A stretch of DNA of 64,000 nt from E44-bin32 sp034430595 (lineage in GTDB: Bacteria > Chloroflexota > Anaerolineae > Anaerolineales > E44-bin32), in the NCBI GenBank assembly GCA_034430595.1, contig DAOUEL010000092.1, positions 24,526-88,525 on the forward strand. Direction: 5' to 3'. This document shows, piece after piece, positions 9,009 through 17,115 of the stretch. Positions within the stretch are counted from its first letter, which is position 1. Every line of letters starts with the position of its first letter. Position numbers and translations under genes: made by a program. The notes under the pieces are model-generated. The model was not told the DNA's origin and made no database searches. It saw only the letters and a list, made by a program, of their open reading frames with translations.

Positions 9009-9038
9009 TTGGCAGGCTAAAGAGGTTAGTGGTAAAAT
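9009..9038 (+). promoter_or_regulatory. Promoter of the cox operon
   Basis: TTGGCA (9009-9014), 18-base spacer, then TAAAAT (9033-9038) preceded by TGG, giving a sigma-70-like promoter with an extended -10. Transcription would begin near 9045, leaving about 150 bases of leader before coxB. Confidence 0.5.
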
Positions 9039-9197
9039 TCGCAAAATAGCATGCCTTATGCTGATCTGCATTTCGAGCAGAGGCGCCTTGTTGGGGGGCG
9101 CTGCCAGGTGAGAAATACCCGTTTTTGACAATTTGCATTCACAGGTTGATCCGGCCAACCGCCTATTGCTTGAACGCGCGATGGAGGTGCTTTACAC

Positions 9198-10250
9198 GTG
9201 AAAGAGCGTACCATTTTCACTGTCATCATTCTCAGCCTGGTTTTGATCACTGTCGGTTATCTCGTCGCGACCCAGGTCGATTTCAGCTGGCTGCTTCCGG
9301 CACAAGCCTCCTCCCGAGCTGTGCTGGTCGATCGGCTGTTCAGAGTCATGATGGGGATCGCCGCGGTAATCTTCCTGATCGTTGAAGGTGCCCTCGTCTA
9401 TGCAGTCCTGCGCTTTCGCCGTAAACCTGGCGATGATCGCGAGGGCCTCCCTGTCCATGGGAATAACACGCTCGAAATCGTCTGGACGTTGATCCCGGCG
9501 GTTATCGTGGCAGTCATCGGAATCTATTCATATCGGGTCTTGACTGATGTTGAACGGAAACCTTCCGATCCGCTCGTTGTGCGGGTCATCGGGCAGCAGT
9601 TCGCGTGGTCCTTTGAATATCCCGACAGCGGGGTGAAGTCAAGCGTGCTTCATCTTCCCGTTGATCATCCAGTTCAGTTCCAGATTGAATCGCGCGATGT
9701 CATCCATTCCTTCTGGGTTCCCGCGTTTCGAGTCAAGCATGATGCAACGCCCGGCCAGATCGATGAACTGGTCCTCACGCCGACCGAGATCGGTACTTTT
9801 CCCGTCCGCTGCGCCGAATTATGCGGGGTGGGGCACGCAGCCATGACCACAGAAGTCAAAGTCGAATCTCAAGAGGATTTTCAGGCCTGGATCGATTCGG
9901 GTGGCACGCTGGTTTCTTCGGCTACAACAGCCGCAGGGTCTGGGACTGACAATTCAGCAGCCACCGCCAGCGCCCCCGAGCTGCTGGTCCAATTTGGCTG
10001 CGGAGCGTGTCACTCGCTCTCGGCCGCCTCCCTCGCTGGCATCGTTGGACCAGCTCTGGATGGGATTGGCACCTGGGGGGCAGATCGGGTGGAGGGTCAG
10101 GATGCTCAAACCTACATCCGCAATTCAATCGTCGAACCCAATGCATACGTAGAAAAGGGTTACGCGCCCGGTGTCATGCCGCAAGATTTTTCGACCCGAA
10201 TAAGCCAGGAGCAGCTCGACGTGCTCGTGTCCTACCTGGCTTCCCAATAA
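9198..10250 (+). CDS. coxB: Cytochrome c oxidase subunit II with fused cytochrome c (caa3 type)
   Basis: 350-aa subunit II. Hydrophobic segments lie near residues 5-27, 47-71 and 94-113, followed by the periplasm-side cupredoxin domain with CuA ligands His170, Cys205, Glu207, Cys209, His213 and Met216 (CAELCGVGHAAM). A Ser/Thr/Ala linker (about 235-260) leads to a C-terminal cytochrome c domain with the haem motif CGACH (268-272) and a candidate axial Met327 (GVMPQ). This is the caa3 arrangement in which electrons enter through the attached haem c. Start is GTG with GGAGGTG 8 bases upstream. It is the first gene of the oxidase operon. Confidence 0.96.
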   Translation: MKERTIFTVIILSLVLITVGYLVATQVDFSWLLPAQASSRAVLVDRLFRVMMGIAAVIFLIVEGALVYAVLRFRRKPGDDREGLPVHGNNTLEIVWTLIPAVIVAVIGIYSYRVLTDVERKPSDPLVVRVIGQQFAWSFEYPDSGVKSSVLHLPVDHPVQFQIESRDVIHSFWVPAFRVKHDATPGQIDELVLTPTEIGTFPVRCAELCGVGHAAMTTEVKVESQEDFQAWIDSGGTLVSSATTAAGSGTDNSAATASAPELLVQFGCGACHSLSAASLAGIVGPALDGIGTWGADRVEGQDAQTYIRNSIVEPNAYVEKGYAPGVMPQDFSTRISQEQLDVLVSYLASQ

Positions 10251-10283
10251 GCGCTCGACGTTCTGGTAGGAGAAGATAACACA

Positions 10284-11906
10284 ATGACAGTTGAAGCCCA
10301 GATCGCGCAGGAAAAACCCAACTGGCGCCGCTATTTCACCTGGAACACAGACCACAAGGTGATCGGCGTCCAGTACATGGTTACGACCTTCTTCTTCTTT
10401 CTTATCGGCGGCGCGCTGGCGATGCTTATTCGCTCCGAATTAGCGCAACCCGGCACCGACATTCTAAACGGGGTCCAGTACAACCGATTCCTGACGAACC
10501 ATGGCTCGGTGATGATCTTCCTCTGGATTATTCCAATCTGGGCTGGGATGGGGAATTACTTTATCCCGCTCATGATCGGCGCCAGGGATATGGCTTTCCC
10601 AAAACTGAATGCGCTCTCCTTCTGGTTGATTCCCCCGGCTGGATTGATCATGCTTGCCAGTTTCTTTGTCGGTGCGGCTGAGAGCGGCTGGACAGCATAT
10701 GTGCCGCTGTCTGTCGCTGCCCCCTTTGGACAAACTCTCTGGGCGGTCAGCGTAATCCTGCTCGGGACCTCCTCCATCATGGGGTCTATCAACTTCGTCA
10801 CCACCGTACTCACTATGCGAGCCGAAGGAATGGGGTTCTGGGATCTGCCGCTCTTCGTATGGAGTATGCTCGCCACGGCGTTGATGGTCCTGGTAGCCAC
10901 ACCGATGTTGACTGCCGGCCTGGTGCTAATTGCGATGGATCGGCTGGTGGGCACATTGTTCTTTAATGTCCCTGCCGGAGGTGACCCGATCTTCTGGCAG
11001 AACGTCTTCTGGTTCTACTCCCACCCGGCGGTCTACATCATGATCCTGCCCGGGATGGGCATCATCTCGGAAATCTTCCCGGTCTTCTCGCGCAAGCCGA
11101 TCTTCGGTTACAAGGCGATTGCATTCTCCAGCCTGGCAATCAGCATCCTGGGTCTGACCGTCTGGGCTCACCACATGTTTGCCAGCGGAATGAACCCGGC
11201 CCTGCGGGTCCCGTACATGATTACCTCGATGATCATTGCCGTTCCAACCGGGGTGAAGATCTTCTCGTGGTTGGGGACGATCTGGGACGGAAAACTGAGC
11301 TTCACAACGCCAATGCTGTTCGCACTTGGTTTTATCTCTATGTTCTTGATCGGCGGGATCACCGGCATTTTTCTGGCCTCAATCCCGGTCGACCTTCATG
11401 TTCATGACTCCTATTTTGTGGTCGCACACCTGCACTTTGTCCTCTTCGGCGGCGCGGTTTCCGCGGTCTATGCTGGCCTGTACTACTGGTATCCAAAGGT
11501 TACGGGCCGCATGTATAACGAAAAACTGGGGAAAACACATTTCTGGCTCAATTTTCTTGGCACGAACCTCACCTACCTGCCAATGTTCGTGGCTGGATTG
11601 CTGGGTATGCCGCGCCGGGTCGTGGATTACGCGCCGGAGTTCGCCAGCTACAACATGCTTGCCACGATCGGAGCCTTCCTGCTCGGAATCTCGACCCTGC
11701 CGTTCCTGTATAACGCGATTGTCAGCTGGGTACGCGGACCGAAGGCAGGGTCGAATCCGTGGCGAGCGCTTACACTGGAGTGGCAGACAAGCTCGCCGCC
11801 ACCCGAACACAACTTTGAAGATACACCCGTGATGACCAGGTGGCCCTATGACTACGGCGAATCACCGCTGGCAGAGCCGGGCGTTGCGCCGGCTGCTGGC
11901 GATTGA
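10284..11906 (+). CDS. coxA: Cytochrome c oxidase subunit I (haem-copper oxygen reductase)
   Basis: 540-aa, 12-helix catalytic subunit, which reduces O2 to water and pumps protons. Haem a ligand in FLTNHGSVMIF, the CuB His with cross-link Tyr in YSHPAVYIMILPG, the CuB His pair in WAHHMFASGM, and the haem a3/a ligands in HVHDSYFVVAHLHF are all intact. The HPAVY element with a nearby Glu-free GMGIISE stretch is typical of A-type oxidases; I did not assign the proton channel class with certainty. It lies 33 bases after coxB with its own ribosome site (TAGGAGAAG). Confidence 0.97.
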   Translation: MTVEAQIAQEKPNWRRYFTWNTDHKVIGVQYMVTTFFFFLIGGALAMLIRSELAQPGTDILNGVQYNRFLTNHGSVMIFLWIIPIWAGMGNYFIPLMIGARDMAFPKLNALSFWLIPPAGLIMLASFFVGAAESGWTAYVPLSVAAPFGQTLWAVSVILLGTSSIMGSINFVTTVLTMRAEGMGFWDLPLFVWSMLATALMVLVATPMLTAGLVLIAMDRLVGTLFFNVPAGGDPIFWQNVFWFYSHPAVYIMILPGMGIISEIFPVFSRKPIFGYKAIAFSSLAISILGLTVWAHHMFASGMNPALRVPYMITSMIIAVPTGVKIFSWLGTIWDGKLSFTTPMLFALGFISMFLIGGITGIFLASIPVDLHVHDSYFVVAHLHFVLFGGAVSAVYAGLYYWYPKVTGRMYNEKLGKTHFWLNFLGTNLTYLPMFVAGLLGMPRRVVDYAPEFASYNMLATIGAFLLGISTLPFLYNAIVSWVRGPKAGSNPWRALTLEWQTSSPPPEHNFEDTPVMTRWPYDYGESPLAEPGVAPAAGD

Positions 11907-11917
11907 GAGGCGTTTCC

Positions 11918-12514
11918 ATGTCGATAGAAGTCTCGATGCACGAAGATGAATTCAAGGCCGGAAGAGCCTTAGGACTCGACCACCGCAAACTCGGTGTTTG
12001 GCTGTTCCTCTCTTCCGAGATCATGTTCTTCGGCGGTTTGCTGGCTGCATTCCTGCATTACAAGATCAACAACCCCTCACCAGCTGAACATGCCCTGCTT
12101 GACGTGACGCTGGTCGGGATAAACACATTCATCCTGCTTGTCTCGAGTTTCACGGTTGTGCTTGGGCTGGATGCGATTCAGCATGGCGACCGGCGGCGAT
12201 TGGTCCTGTTCCTGGGCTTGACAATGCTCCTGGGAGCTGGGTTTCTCGCCGGGCAGGGAAACGAATTTGTCACGCTGTACCGCCACGGGATGACCTTGAA
12301 AAGCAGTGTCTATGGTTCCAGCTTCTTCACGCTAACCGGGTTTCATGGCCTGCATGTGTTGATCGGAATCCTGTGGGCTGGTTTGACACTGCGCAAGGCC
12401 GCGATTGGCCGGTATGACGATGGGCGATACACGGGCGTTGAGCTGTTTGGTCTTTACTGGCATTTCGTCGATATCGTGTGGATCGTTCTTTTCACACTGA
12501 TTTACCTGACTTGA
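11918..12514 (+). CDS. coxC: Cytochrome c oxidase subunit III
   Basis: 198-aa protein with five hydrophobic helices, matching the short five-helix form of subunit III found with caa3 and quinol oxidases. Diagnostic stretches are GVWLFLSSEIMFFGGLLAAF, the FHGLHVLIG helix and the C-terminal YWHFVDIVWIVLF. It is an integral membrane, non-catalytic subunit that stabilises subunit I. The ATG at 11918 is chosen over an upstream in-frame TTG at 11903 because GAGAGG lies 7 bases before it. Translation is close-coupled to coxA (11-base gap). Confidence 0.95.
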   Translation: MSIEVSMHEDEFKAGRALGLDHRKLGVWLFLSSEIMFFGGLLAAFLHYKINNPSPAEHALLDVTLVGINTFILLVSSFTVVLGLDAIQHGDRRRLVLFLGLTMLLGAGFLAGQGNEFVTLYRHGMTLKSSVYGSSFFTLTGFHGLHVLIGILWAGLTLRKAAIGRYDDGRYTGVELFGLYWHFVDIVWIVLFTLIYLT

Positions 12515-12526
12515 TTGAGGTAGAAC

Positions 12527-12808
12527 ATGGAAGCAACTCCGAAAACTTCAAGCGGCGTCCGCACCTATGCACTGGTCTTCACGGTGCTGGCCGTAATCAC
12601 GATCCTCGAGATCCTGCTTTCGCAGCCGGGGGTTGGTGTGGCGCGCCAGGTACTGACACCGACGTTCCTGATGTTTTCGCTTGCCAAGGCAGGGTTGGTG
12701 GCCGCCTTCTTCATGCACTTGAGAAGCGATACGCGGTTCTATACCTACGTCTTCCTGTTCCCGGCTGCACTCTTGTTGATCTTCGCTCTGCTTGCAACCG
12801 TGCGTTGA
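12527..12808 (+). CDS. coxD: Cytochrome c oxidase subunit IV (prokaryotic, CyoD/CtaF-like)
   Basis: 93-aa protein with three predicted membrane helices (YALVFTVLAVITILEIL, a central helix with FLMFSLAKAGLVAAFFMHL, and a C-terminal FPAALLLIFALLAT). The FMHLRSD pattern after the second helix is typical of prokaryotic oxidase subunit IV. It is a small accessory subunit of the haem-copper oxidase, and lies 12 bases after coxC in the operon, with a TTGAGGTAG ribosome site. Confidence 0.9.
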   Translation: MEATPKTSSGVRTYALVFTVLAVITILEILLSQPGVGVARQVLTPTFLMFSLAKAGLVAAFFMHLRSDTRFYTYVFLFPAALLLIFALLATVR

Positions 12809-12827
12809 TCGTCTTGGAGAGTTCGTC

Positions 12828-14075
12828 GTGCGAGGTGTGAAACGCGTTCGCTGGCTTGCGCTGAGCCTGGGGCTCGTTTACTCTATCCCTGCGCTGATTG
12901 CTCCGGGTTCCTTTCATAGTCCCTCGCGCTCGATCCTGATCGTCCTTGGGATTCTGGCCAATGCGGCAACACTTGCTTCATTCCCAGCACTCTGGCGTCA
13001 ACTGCACACCGTATCCAGCAGCGGACTGCTCGCCGTCACCGCTCCCATCTGGCTGCTGACCCATTTTGTACTGTACCTCTTGCGTCTTCCAACCCCAGAA
13101 TCGGGCTATTTATTTGCCTACCAGATCGTCATCTCCATCATCAGCCTGCTGAGTCTGGTTGCTGTGCTGCGCCAGCCGGTCCAAGATTCGAGCGAGCTGT
13201 CCGGCGAAGTACACGCTGGCTGGCGCGACTACCTGATGCTGACCAAGCCAATTGTCGTGCTGCTGCTGCTGGTGACCACACTGGCAGCGATGATCATCGC
13301 CGCCGGGAAGATGCCGCCGATCTCGACCTTCCTCTGGACCGCGCTCGGCGGAGCACTTTCGGCCGCAGGTGCCAGCGCGCTCAACCAGTACATCGATCGT
13401 GAGCGCGATGGCAAGATGAGCCGGACTCAAAAGCGACCCCTTCCTGGTGGGCGGATGAATGGCGCACAAGCGGTCGGATTTGGCTTGCTGCTGTGCATTG
13501 CGGGTTTCAACATCCTCGCACTGCGAGTGAATTTTCTCAGCGCCGTTATGGCCTTTGCGGGTATGGTCTATTACGTCCTGCTTTACAGCATCGTGCTCAA
13601 GCCAACCACGGCCCTGAACATCGTGGTCGGTGGCGGAGCGGGGGCTATTCCACCCCTCGTGGGTTGGGCAGCCGCGACGAACTCGCTATCCATGCCGGCA
13701 TTCTTTCTTTTTGCCCTGATCTTCTTCTGGACCCCGCCGCACTTCTGGGCATTGGCGCTGCTGAAAAACCGTGATTACGAGCGAGCCGGCGTGCCGATGT
13801 TTCCGGTTGTGTACGGCGAGCAAGAAACGCGCGTACACATCCTGCTCTACGCGATCCAGCTCGTTGCGCTCACGCTGCTGCTGCCATTGGCTACGCTTGG
13901 CCGGGGGGTTTACCTCGTATCGGCTGTAGCTTTGGGCTTGGGGTTTCTGATACATGCCTGGCGGCTTTGGCGGCATGGGACGAACAAGTTGGCGTGGAAT
14001 ATGTACCGCTACTCGAGCACGTACCTGGCACTGATCTTCGTCGCGCTGGTGGTCGATACGCTCGTATCACTTTAA
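12828..14075 (+). CDS. ctaB: Protohaem IX farnesyltransferase with N-terminal membrane extension
   Basis: 415-aa polytopic prenyltransferase that makes haem O from haem B, the step before haem A in oxidase assembly. The UbiA/CtaB core starts near residue 127 (DYLMLTKPIVVLL) and has the Asp-rich motif NQYIDRERDGKMSRT with KRPLPGG, and the second motif around VVYGEQETRVH. The first 125 residues hold about four additional hydrophobic helices not part of standard CtaB; they may be a remnant or analogue of the haem A synthase domain that is fused to CtaB in some Chloroflexota, but I see no clear haem-ligand His set. Start is GTG at 12828 with GGAGA 7 bases upstream. No ctaA is in the window. Confidence 0.92.
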   Translation: MRGVKRVRWLALSLGLVYSIPALIAPGSFHSPSRSILIVLGILANAATLASFPALWRQLHTVSSSGLLAVTAPIWLLTHFVLYLLRLPTPESGYLFAYQIVISIISLLSLVAVLRQPVQDSSELSGEVHAGWRDYLMLTKPIVVLLLLVTTLAAMIIAAGKMPPISTFLWTALGGALSAAGASALNQYIDRERDGKMSRTQKRPLPGGRMNGAQAVGFGLLLCIAGFNILALRVNFLSAVMAFAGMVYYVLLYSIVLKPTTALNIVVGGGAGAIPPLVGWAAATNSLSMPAFFLFALIFFWTPPHFWALALLKNRDYERAGVPMFPVVYGEQETRVHILLYAIQLVALTLLLPLATLGRGVYLVSAVALGLGFLIHAWRLWRHGTNKLAWNMYRYSSTYLALIFVALVVDTLVSL

Positions 14076-14227
14076 ATCTGGAATTTCAGTAGGCACTTCA
14101 CACTTCAGATCTTCGCACCCAACAGAGAACGCAGGAATATGCTGGAGCCCGTCGGAGCGAGCAGCCGTGTGGGCAAACGTTTGCACCGCTTCAGTTGGAA
14201 CTATGCAATCGGCGTTGAAAGATCAAT

Positions 14228-14262
14228 CATTTCATAGGGGGTAACCGCGCCCCTATGAAATG
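14228..14262. repeat. Perfect 13-bp inverted repeat between convergent operons
   Basis: CATTTCATAGGGG (14228-14240) and its exact reverse complement (14250-14262) are separated by 9 bases. The repeat lies between the ends of the cox operon and the opposing SCO operon, so a bidirectional terminator is the simplest reading, although neither side carries a good U-run directly after the stem. A protein-binding palindrome is the alternative. The rest of 14076-14289 shows no gene or RNA. Confidence 0.6.
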
Positions 14263-14289
14263 TGCAGATCGCATCATGCAATTCTGTTT

Positions 14290-14835
14290 TTATTTTGACA
14301 AACTCGCTTGTTTGCTATTGCGCTGCAACCAGAAGAAGAACAGCACCAGCAGCAGCAGCCCTGCGAACGGGAGCCCAACAGAAAGGGCTCCACCGATCGA
14401 ATTCTGGGCTGCAATATCCTGGTAGAAACTCGCCTCCCCGACGCCAAACTCGGATTCTACCTTGATGGAGACAAGCCACAGCCCGGTTGTATCGGGTGGC
14501 ACGTGCGCGGCATATTCTTCGGGAAGCGGGGCATAGGCGTGATTGGCTTCCTTCTCGAGCGGGGTCCCTTCATGATCTACCGGGTCGATGCGGATCATGA
14601 CGAGCGCTTCGGTAACCACTTCCCGCGTGTCCGCATCGAGGATTCGCACTTCAACGTTGAAATCGCCTTGGCGCGGGGGAGTGGGAGAAGTTACCGCACG
14701 CAGCAAGTAAGGTCCGGAGGGGTAATCGTCCAACCGAACCCGGCGGCCACCTGTCCCCGGGCCGGAGGCGTCCGCTGCCAGGGGCAGGGACAGCAGCGTG
14801 AGCAAAAGCATCACGGTAAGAAGGCGGTGTTTCAT
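14290..14835 (-). CDS. Exported membrane-anchored YtkA/FixH-like protein
   Basis: 181-aa protein with an N-terminal signal peptide (basic start, then a hydrophobic run ending near LPLAADASG), a beta-sandwich-like domain of about 120 residues (YLLRAVTSPTPPRQGDFNVEV, TTGLWLVSIKVESEFGVGE) and a single C-terminal membrane helix followed by basic residues. The domain resembles the YtkA/FixH immunoglobulin-like fold often found in oxidase-assembly operons; this is a weak family call. Last gene of the SCO-PCuAC-FixH-polyferredoxin operon, 4 bases after the polyferredoxin stop. ATG at 14835 preferred over TTG one codon upstream. Confidence 0.6.
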   Translation of the reverse strand: MKHRLLTVMLLLTLLSLPLAADASGPGTGGRRVRLDDYPSGPYLLRAVTSPTPPRQGDFNVEVRILDADTREVVTEALVMIRIDPVDHEGTPLEKEANHAYAPLPEEYAAHVPPDTTGLWLVSIKVESEFGVGEASFYQDIAAQNSIGGALSVGLPFAGLLLLVLFFFWLQRNSKQASLSK

Positions 14836-14839
14836 CAAT

Positions 14840-16288
14840 TCATACCCCGAACATGCGCGTGCCGCGCATTTCCATCGGCAAGTTAAAGACGGCTAAAGAC
14901 AGCAGGACCAGGACGGTGACGACGATCGCCCAAGGGATCATTTCCCTCAATCCCAGGAGCGGCTCCCGATTAGGCCGAAGAGCGCGGCGGGCGAGCGCGT
15001 ACAAGGATATCAGAAAGCCACCAAGGATCGCTGTTACCTGCAGCGGAAAGATCCACTCGATGGGGATCACGGTGCTCAGTTCCCAATTAGGCTGGGCTCC
15101 AAACCATGAATAGCCATGATCGAGAAAAAAAGACTGCATCACTGGCAGGATCGACAGGCCACCGATGGCGAAATGGAAACCGTAATGTGCGAGCCAGATT
15201 CCAAATCCAACCGGAATAAATGCCGGTGCGTACTGTGCTGTCAGGTCTTTTAATCCGTCCGGGGGTCGGCTCCTGGTCCAATGCATGCCAATCCAGGCCG
15301 CGCCATATGCCAGCCCCGCCGGGATGAGAAAATCCCCAAGGATAAAAATCAGCCCGAGGCGCAGTGCCTCGGAATGAAGCCGAAGGCCTACGTCGAGCCA
15401 ATCGAGCAGTGCGTACACCGGCGGCACCATGCCAAACGCGTTCATGAGCCCCATGAAAGCCAGGCAAATCACCATCAGTGAGAGCGACCAGCGGCGCGGC
15501 CAACGCAATGCGGCACTTTCTTTAATCGGTGAACGGAGCCCAAGCGCGACGTTGTCATACGGACATGCCCGGGCACAGTCCAGGCAGAAGGTGCAATCCA
15601 TGTTGGACTGAATCATCGGGACATAGAGTTCAGTTCCACATCCGGGAGTGTCTTTGCTCCCACGAACACATTCCTTACCCTGGCAGGTGCGGCAGACCTG
15701 CGCCGAACGAGTCTGAATCTGGAAGGGTGAGATCGCGGCATAGGTGAAGTTGAATGCCCCCAGCGGACAAACATACTTGCAGAAGGGAGATTCGGTGAAG
15801 AAGGCTTCCAATGCGAAGGCGAGCACCAGGTAGGCAAGAGCCAGCCAGGCCGTGAGCAGGGGACTGGCCCAGATATCGAGCCATTCGTAAAGCCAGAAGA
15901 TCAGCAGCAAACCACCGATCGCAATCCACTTGTTGCGTAAGCGGCGCGGCCAGCGTCCACCATGCAAACTGAGCTTGTGAGCCAGGGTTCGCGGCAGTGT
16001 GAATGGGCAACCCATGCAAAAGGCATTCCCGAGAACCAAAAAGCCAACGATGACCAGACCTCGATAGTGAACCCAGGCAAGTACGGTTGCACTGTTGGCT
16101 GGAGCGAGTTGGGGGCCGGTGAAACCATCGTAGATGACCAGCAGCAGCAGGAGCAGGAGCGGAATCTGGAAGAGCAGGCGGCCGTAGCGCCGGCGCAGCA
16201 GCCTCCCCAGCCAGGGCAGGTGCAGTAAATCGAACCGTATACCCCCTGCTTCTGCTTGACCAAGGGTGGGGCGCTCGACGGTCGTCAT
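14840..16288 (-). CDS. Membrane polyferredoxin (4Fe-4S, NapH/CcoG-like)
   Basis: 482-aa integral membrane protein with Cys-rich redox sites. Reading from the N-terminus: a CMGCPF motif after the second helix, FCKYVCPLGAFNF, then CRTCQGKEC and GCG, and a classical 4Fe-4S signature CTFCLDCARACPYDN. These match the NapH/CcoG/RdxA polyferredoxins, which supply electrons across or at the membrane and, in the case of CcoG, reduce copper for oxidase assembly. The long C-terminal half adds several helices with conserved His residues (HYGFHFAIGG) and is larger than standard CcoG. I chose ATG at 16288, which begins 13 bases after the upstream stop; a longer frame to 16444 would overlap the preceding gene. 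Confidence 0.8.
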   Translation of the reverse strand: MTTVERPTLGQAEAGGIRFDLLHLPWLGRLLRRRYGRLLFQIPLLLLLLLVIYDGFTGPQLAPANSATVLAWVHYRGLVIVGFLVLGNAFCMGCPFTLPRTLAHKLSLHGGRWPRRLRNKWIAIGGLLLIFWLYEWLDIWASPLLTAWLALAYLVLAFALEAFFTESPFCKYVCPLGAFNFTYAAISPFQIQTRSAQVCRTCQGKECVRGSKDTPGCGTELYVPMIQSNMDCTFCLDCARACPYDNVALGLRSPIKESAALRWPRRWSLSLMVICLAFMGLMNAFGMVPPVYALLDWLDVGLRLHSEALRLGLIFILGDFLIPAGLAYGAAWIGMHWTRSRPPDGLKDLTAQYAPAFIPVGFGIWLAHYGFHFAIGGLSILPVMQSFFLDHGYSWFGAQPNWELSTVIPIEWIFPLQVTAILGGFLISLYALARRALRPNREPLLGLREMIPWAIVVTVLVLLSLAVFNLPMEMRGTRMFGV

Positions 16289-16301
16289 GATGACATCCGC
16301 A

Positions 16302-16709
16302 TCAAGGAGCGACCTCGAGATCGATTTGGCGTTGTAAGATCCGCCCGTCAGCCAGCGTACCATCGATGGTGAGGATCCAGGCGCCCGCCATCGTCCACTC
16401 GACATCGGCCTGATATACGCCGGGATCGGTCTCATCCAGATCACTCAGTACGGGCATCATGCCGGCGTGCGTCATATCCCCCCGGAAGGAGAGGTTTGCC
16501 CCCTCAAGCGGCTTCCCGTTTGAATCGGTAAGGGCAATTTTGAGCGTAGCTGATCCAACCTGGGCAGGATCGGGCTGCAAATTGAACACCAGGTCGATAT
16601 CTGGCGCCTGGTCGCCCGCTGAACTGCGCCGGCTGCAAGCACAGGTCGAAAGCAGAACCGCGAGCAGGATGATCAGGCCGTTAATTGTCCGCAACCGGGA
16701 CTTTGACAT
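16302..16709 (-). CDS. FixH/YtkA-like lipoprotein
   Basis: 135-aa exported protein. A signal peptide ends in a probable lipobox (LLSTCACS). The mature part is one Ig-like beta-sandwich with the YtkA/FixH pattern: ATLKIALTDSNGKPLEGANL, a DMTHAGMMPV segment rich in Met/His that could bind copper, and VEWTMAGAWILTI. FixH-type proteins accompany haem-copper oxidase assembly. ATG at 16709 is chosen for its GGGAG site 7 bases upstream; it overlaps the end of the PCuAC gene by 29 bases, indicating coupled translation. Confidence 0.75.
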   Translation of the reverse strand: MSKSRLRTINGLIILLAVLLSTCACSRRSSAGDQAPDIDLVFNLQPDPAQVGSATLKIALTDSNGKPLEGANLSFRGDMTHAGMMPVLSDLDETDPGVYQADVEWTMAGAWILTIDGTLADGRILQRQIDLEVAP

Positions 16710-17115
16710 GGATTTCTCCCTCATTTTCGAAGACTAATGCGAGATCGATCGACATACCGGCGATCAGTGCCTGGTTGAGGTCGATCAACATGATGTGGTA
16801 TCCGCCTGGCTCAAAATCGAGGGTTTGACCCGGGTTGAGTTCAATCCGCTCCTGCTGCTTCATGCTCGCATTGCCATCAGGATCAATCGTTGTCCGGTGC
16901 AGCTGCACTATCCGGGCGGCATCGCTGGAAGCGCCGATCAACGCATCTGCTGTTGAGCCATTGATAATCTGCATATAGACCGCACTGTTCATCCCCTGCT
17001 CCGCTGGCCTGGCTCTGGGAGAATTTACACTCAGTGCGCCTGGATCTTGAGTGCACCCTGCGAGAAGGATGAGGACCCCGACCAGTAGAGTATTTCGTCC
17101 CAACCTGCGTATCAC
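16681..17115 (-). CDS. PCu(A)C-type periplasmic copper chaperone lipoprotein
   Basis: 144-aa protein with a lipoprotein signal (LLVGVLILLAGC) and a PCu(A)C/DUF461 domain. The family copper site appears as Met in AVYMQI, His in VQLHRT, Met in ASMKQQ and the HIM of GGYHIMLIDL. PCu(A)C collects extracytoplasmic copper and helps fill the CuA or CuB site of oxidases, working with SCO proteins. Start is GTG at 17115, overlapping the SCO stop codon as GTGA, which supports coupling. Second gene of the operon. Confidence 0.88.
   Translation of the reverse strand: MIRRLGRNTLLVGVLILLAGCTQDPGALSVNSPRARPAEQGMNSAVYMQIINGSTADALIGASSDAARIVQLHRTTIDPDGNASMKQQERIELNPGQTLDFEPGGYHIMLIDLNQALIAGMSIDLALVFENEGEIHVKVPVADN

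Noticed and set aside
9125..9153. TTGACA as the -35 of the cox promoter
   Set aside because: The best -10 partner (TTGATC) is poor and only 15 bases away; the upstream TTGGCA-18-TAAAAT pair is better.
14076..14227. Possible tRNA or small RNA in the cox/SCO gap
   Set aside because: No cloverleaf, CCA end or conserved RNA motif could be drawn.
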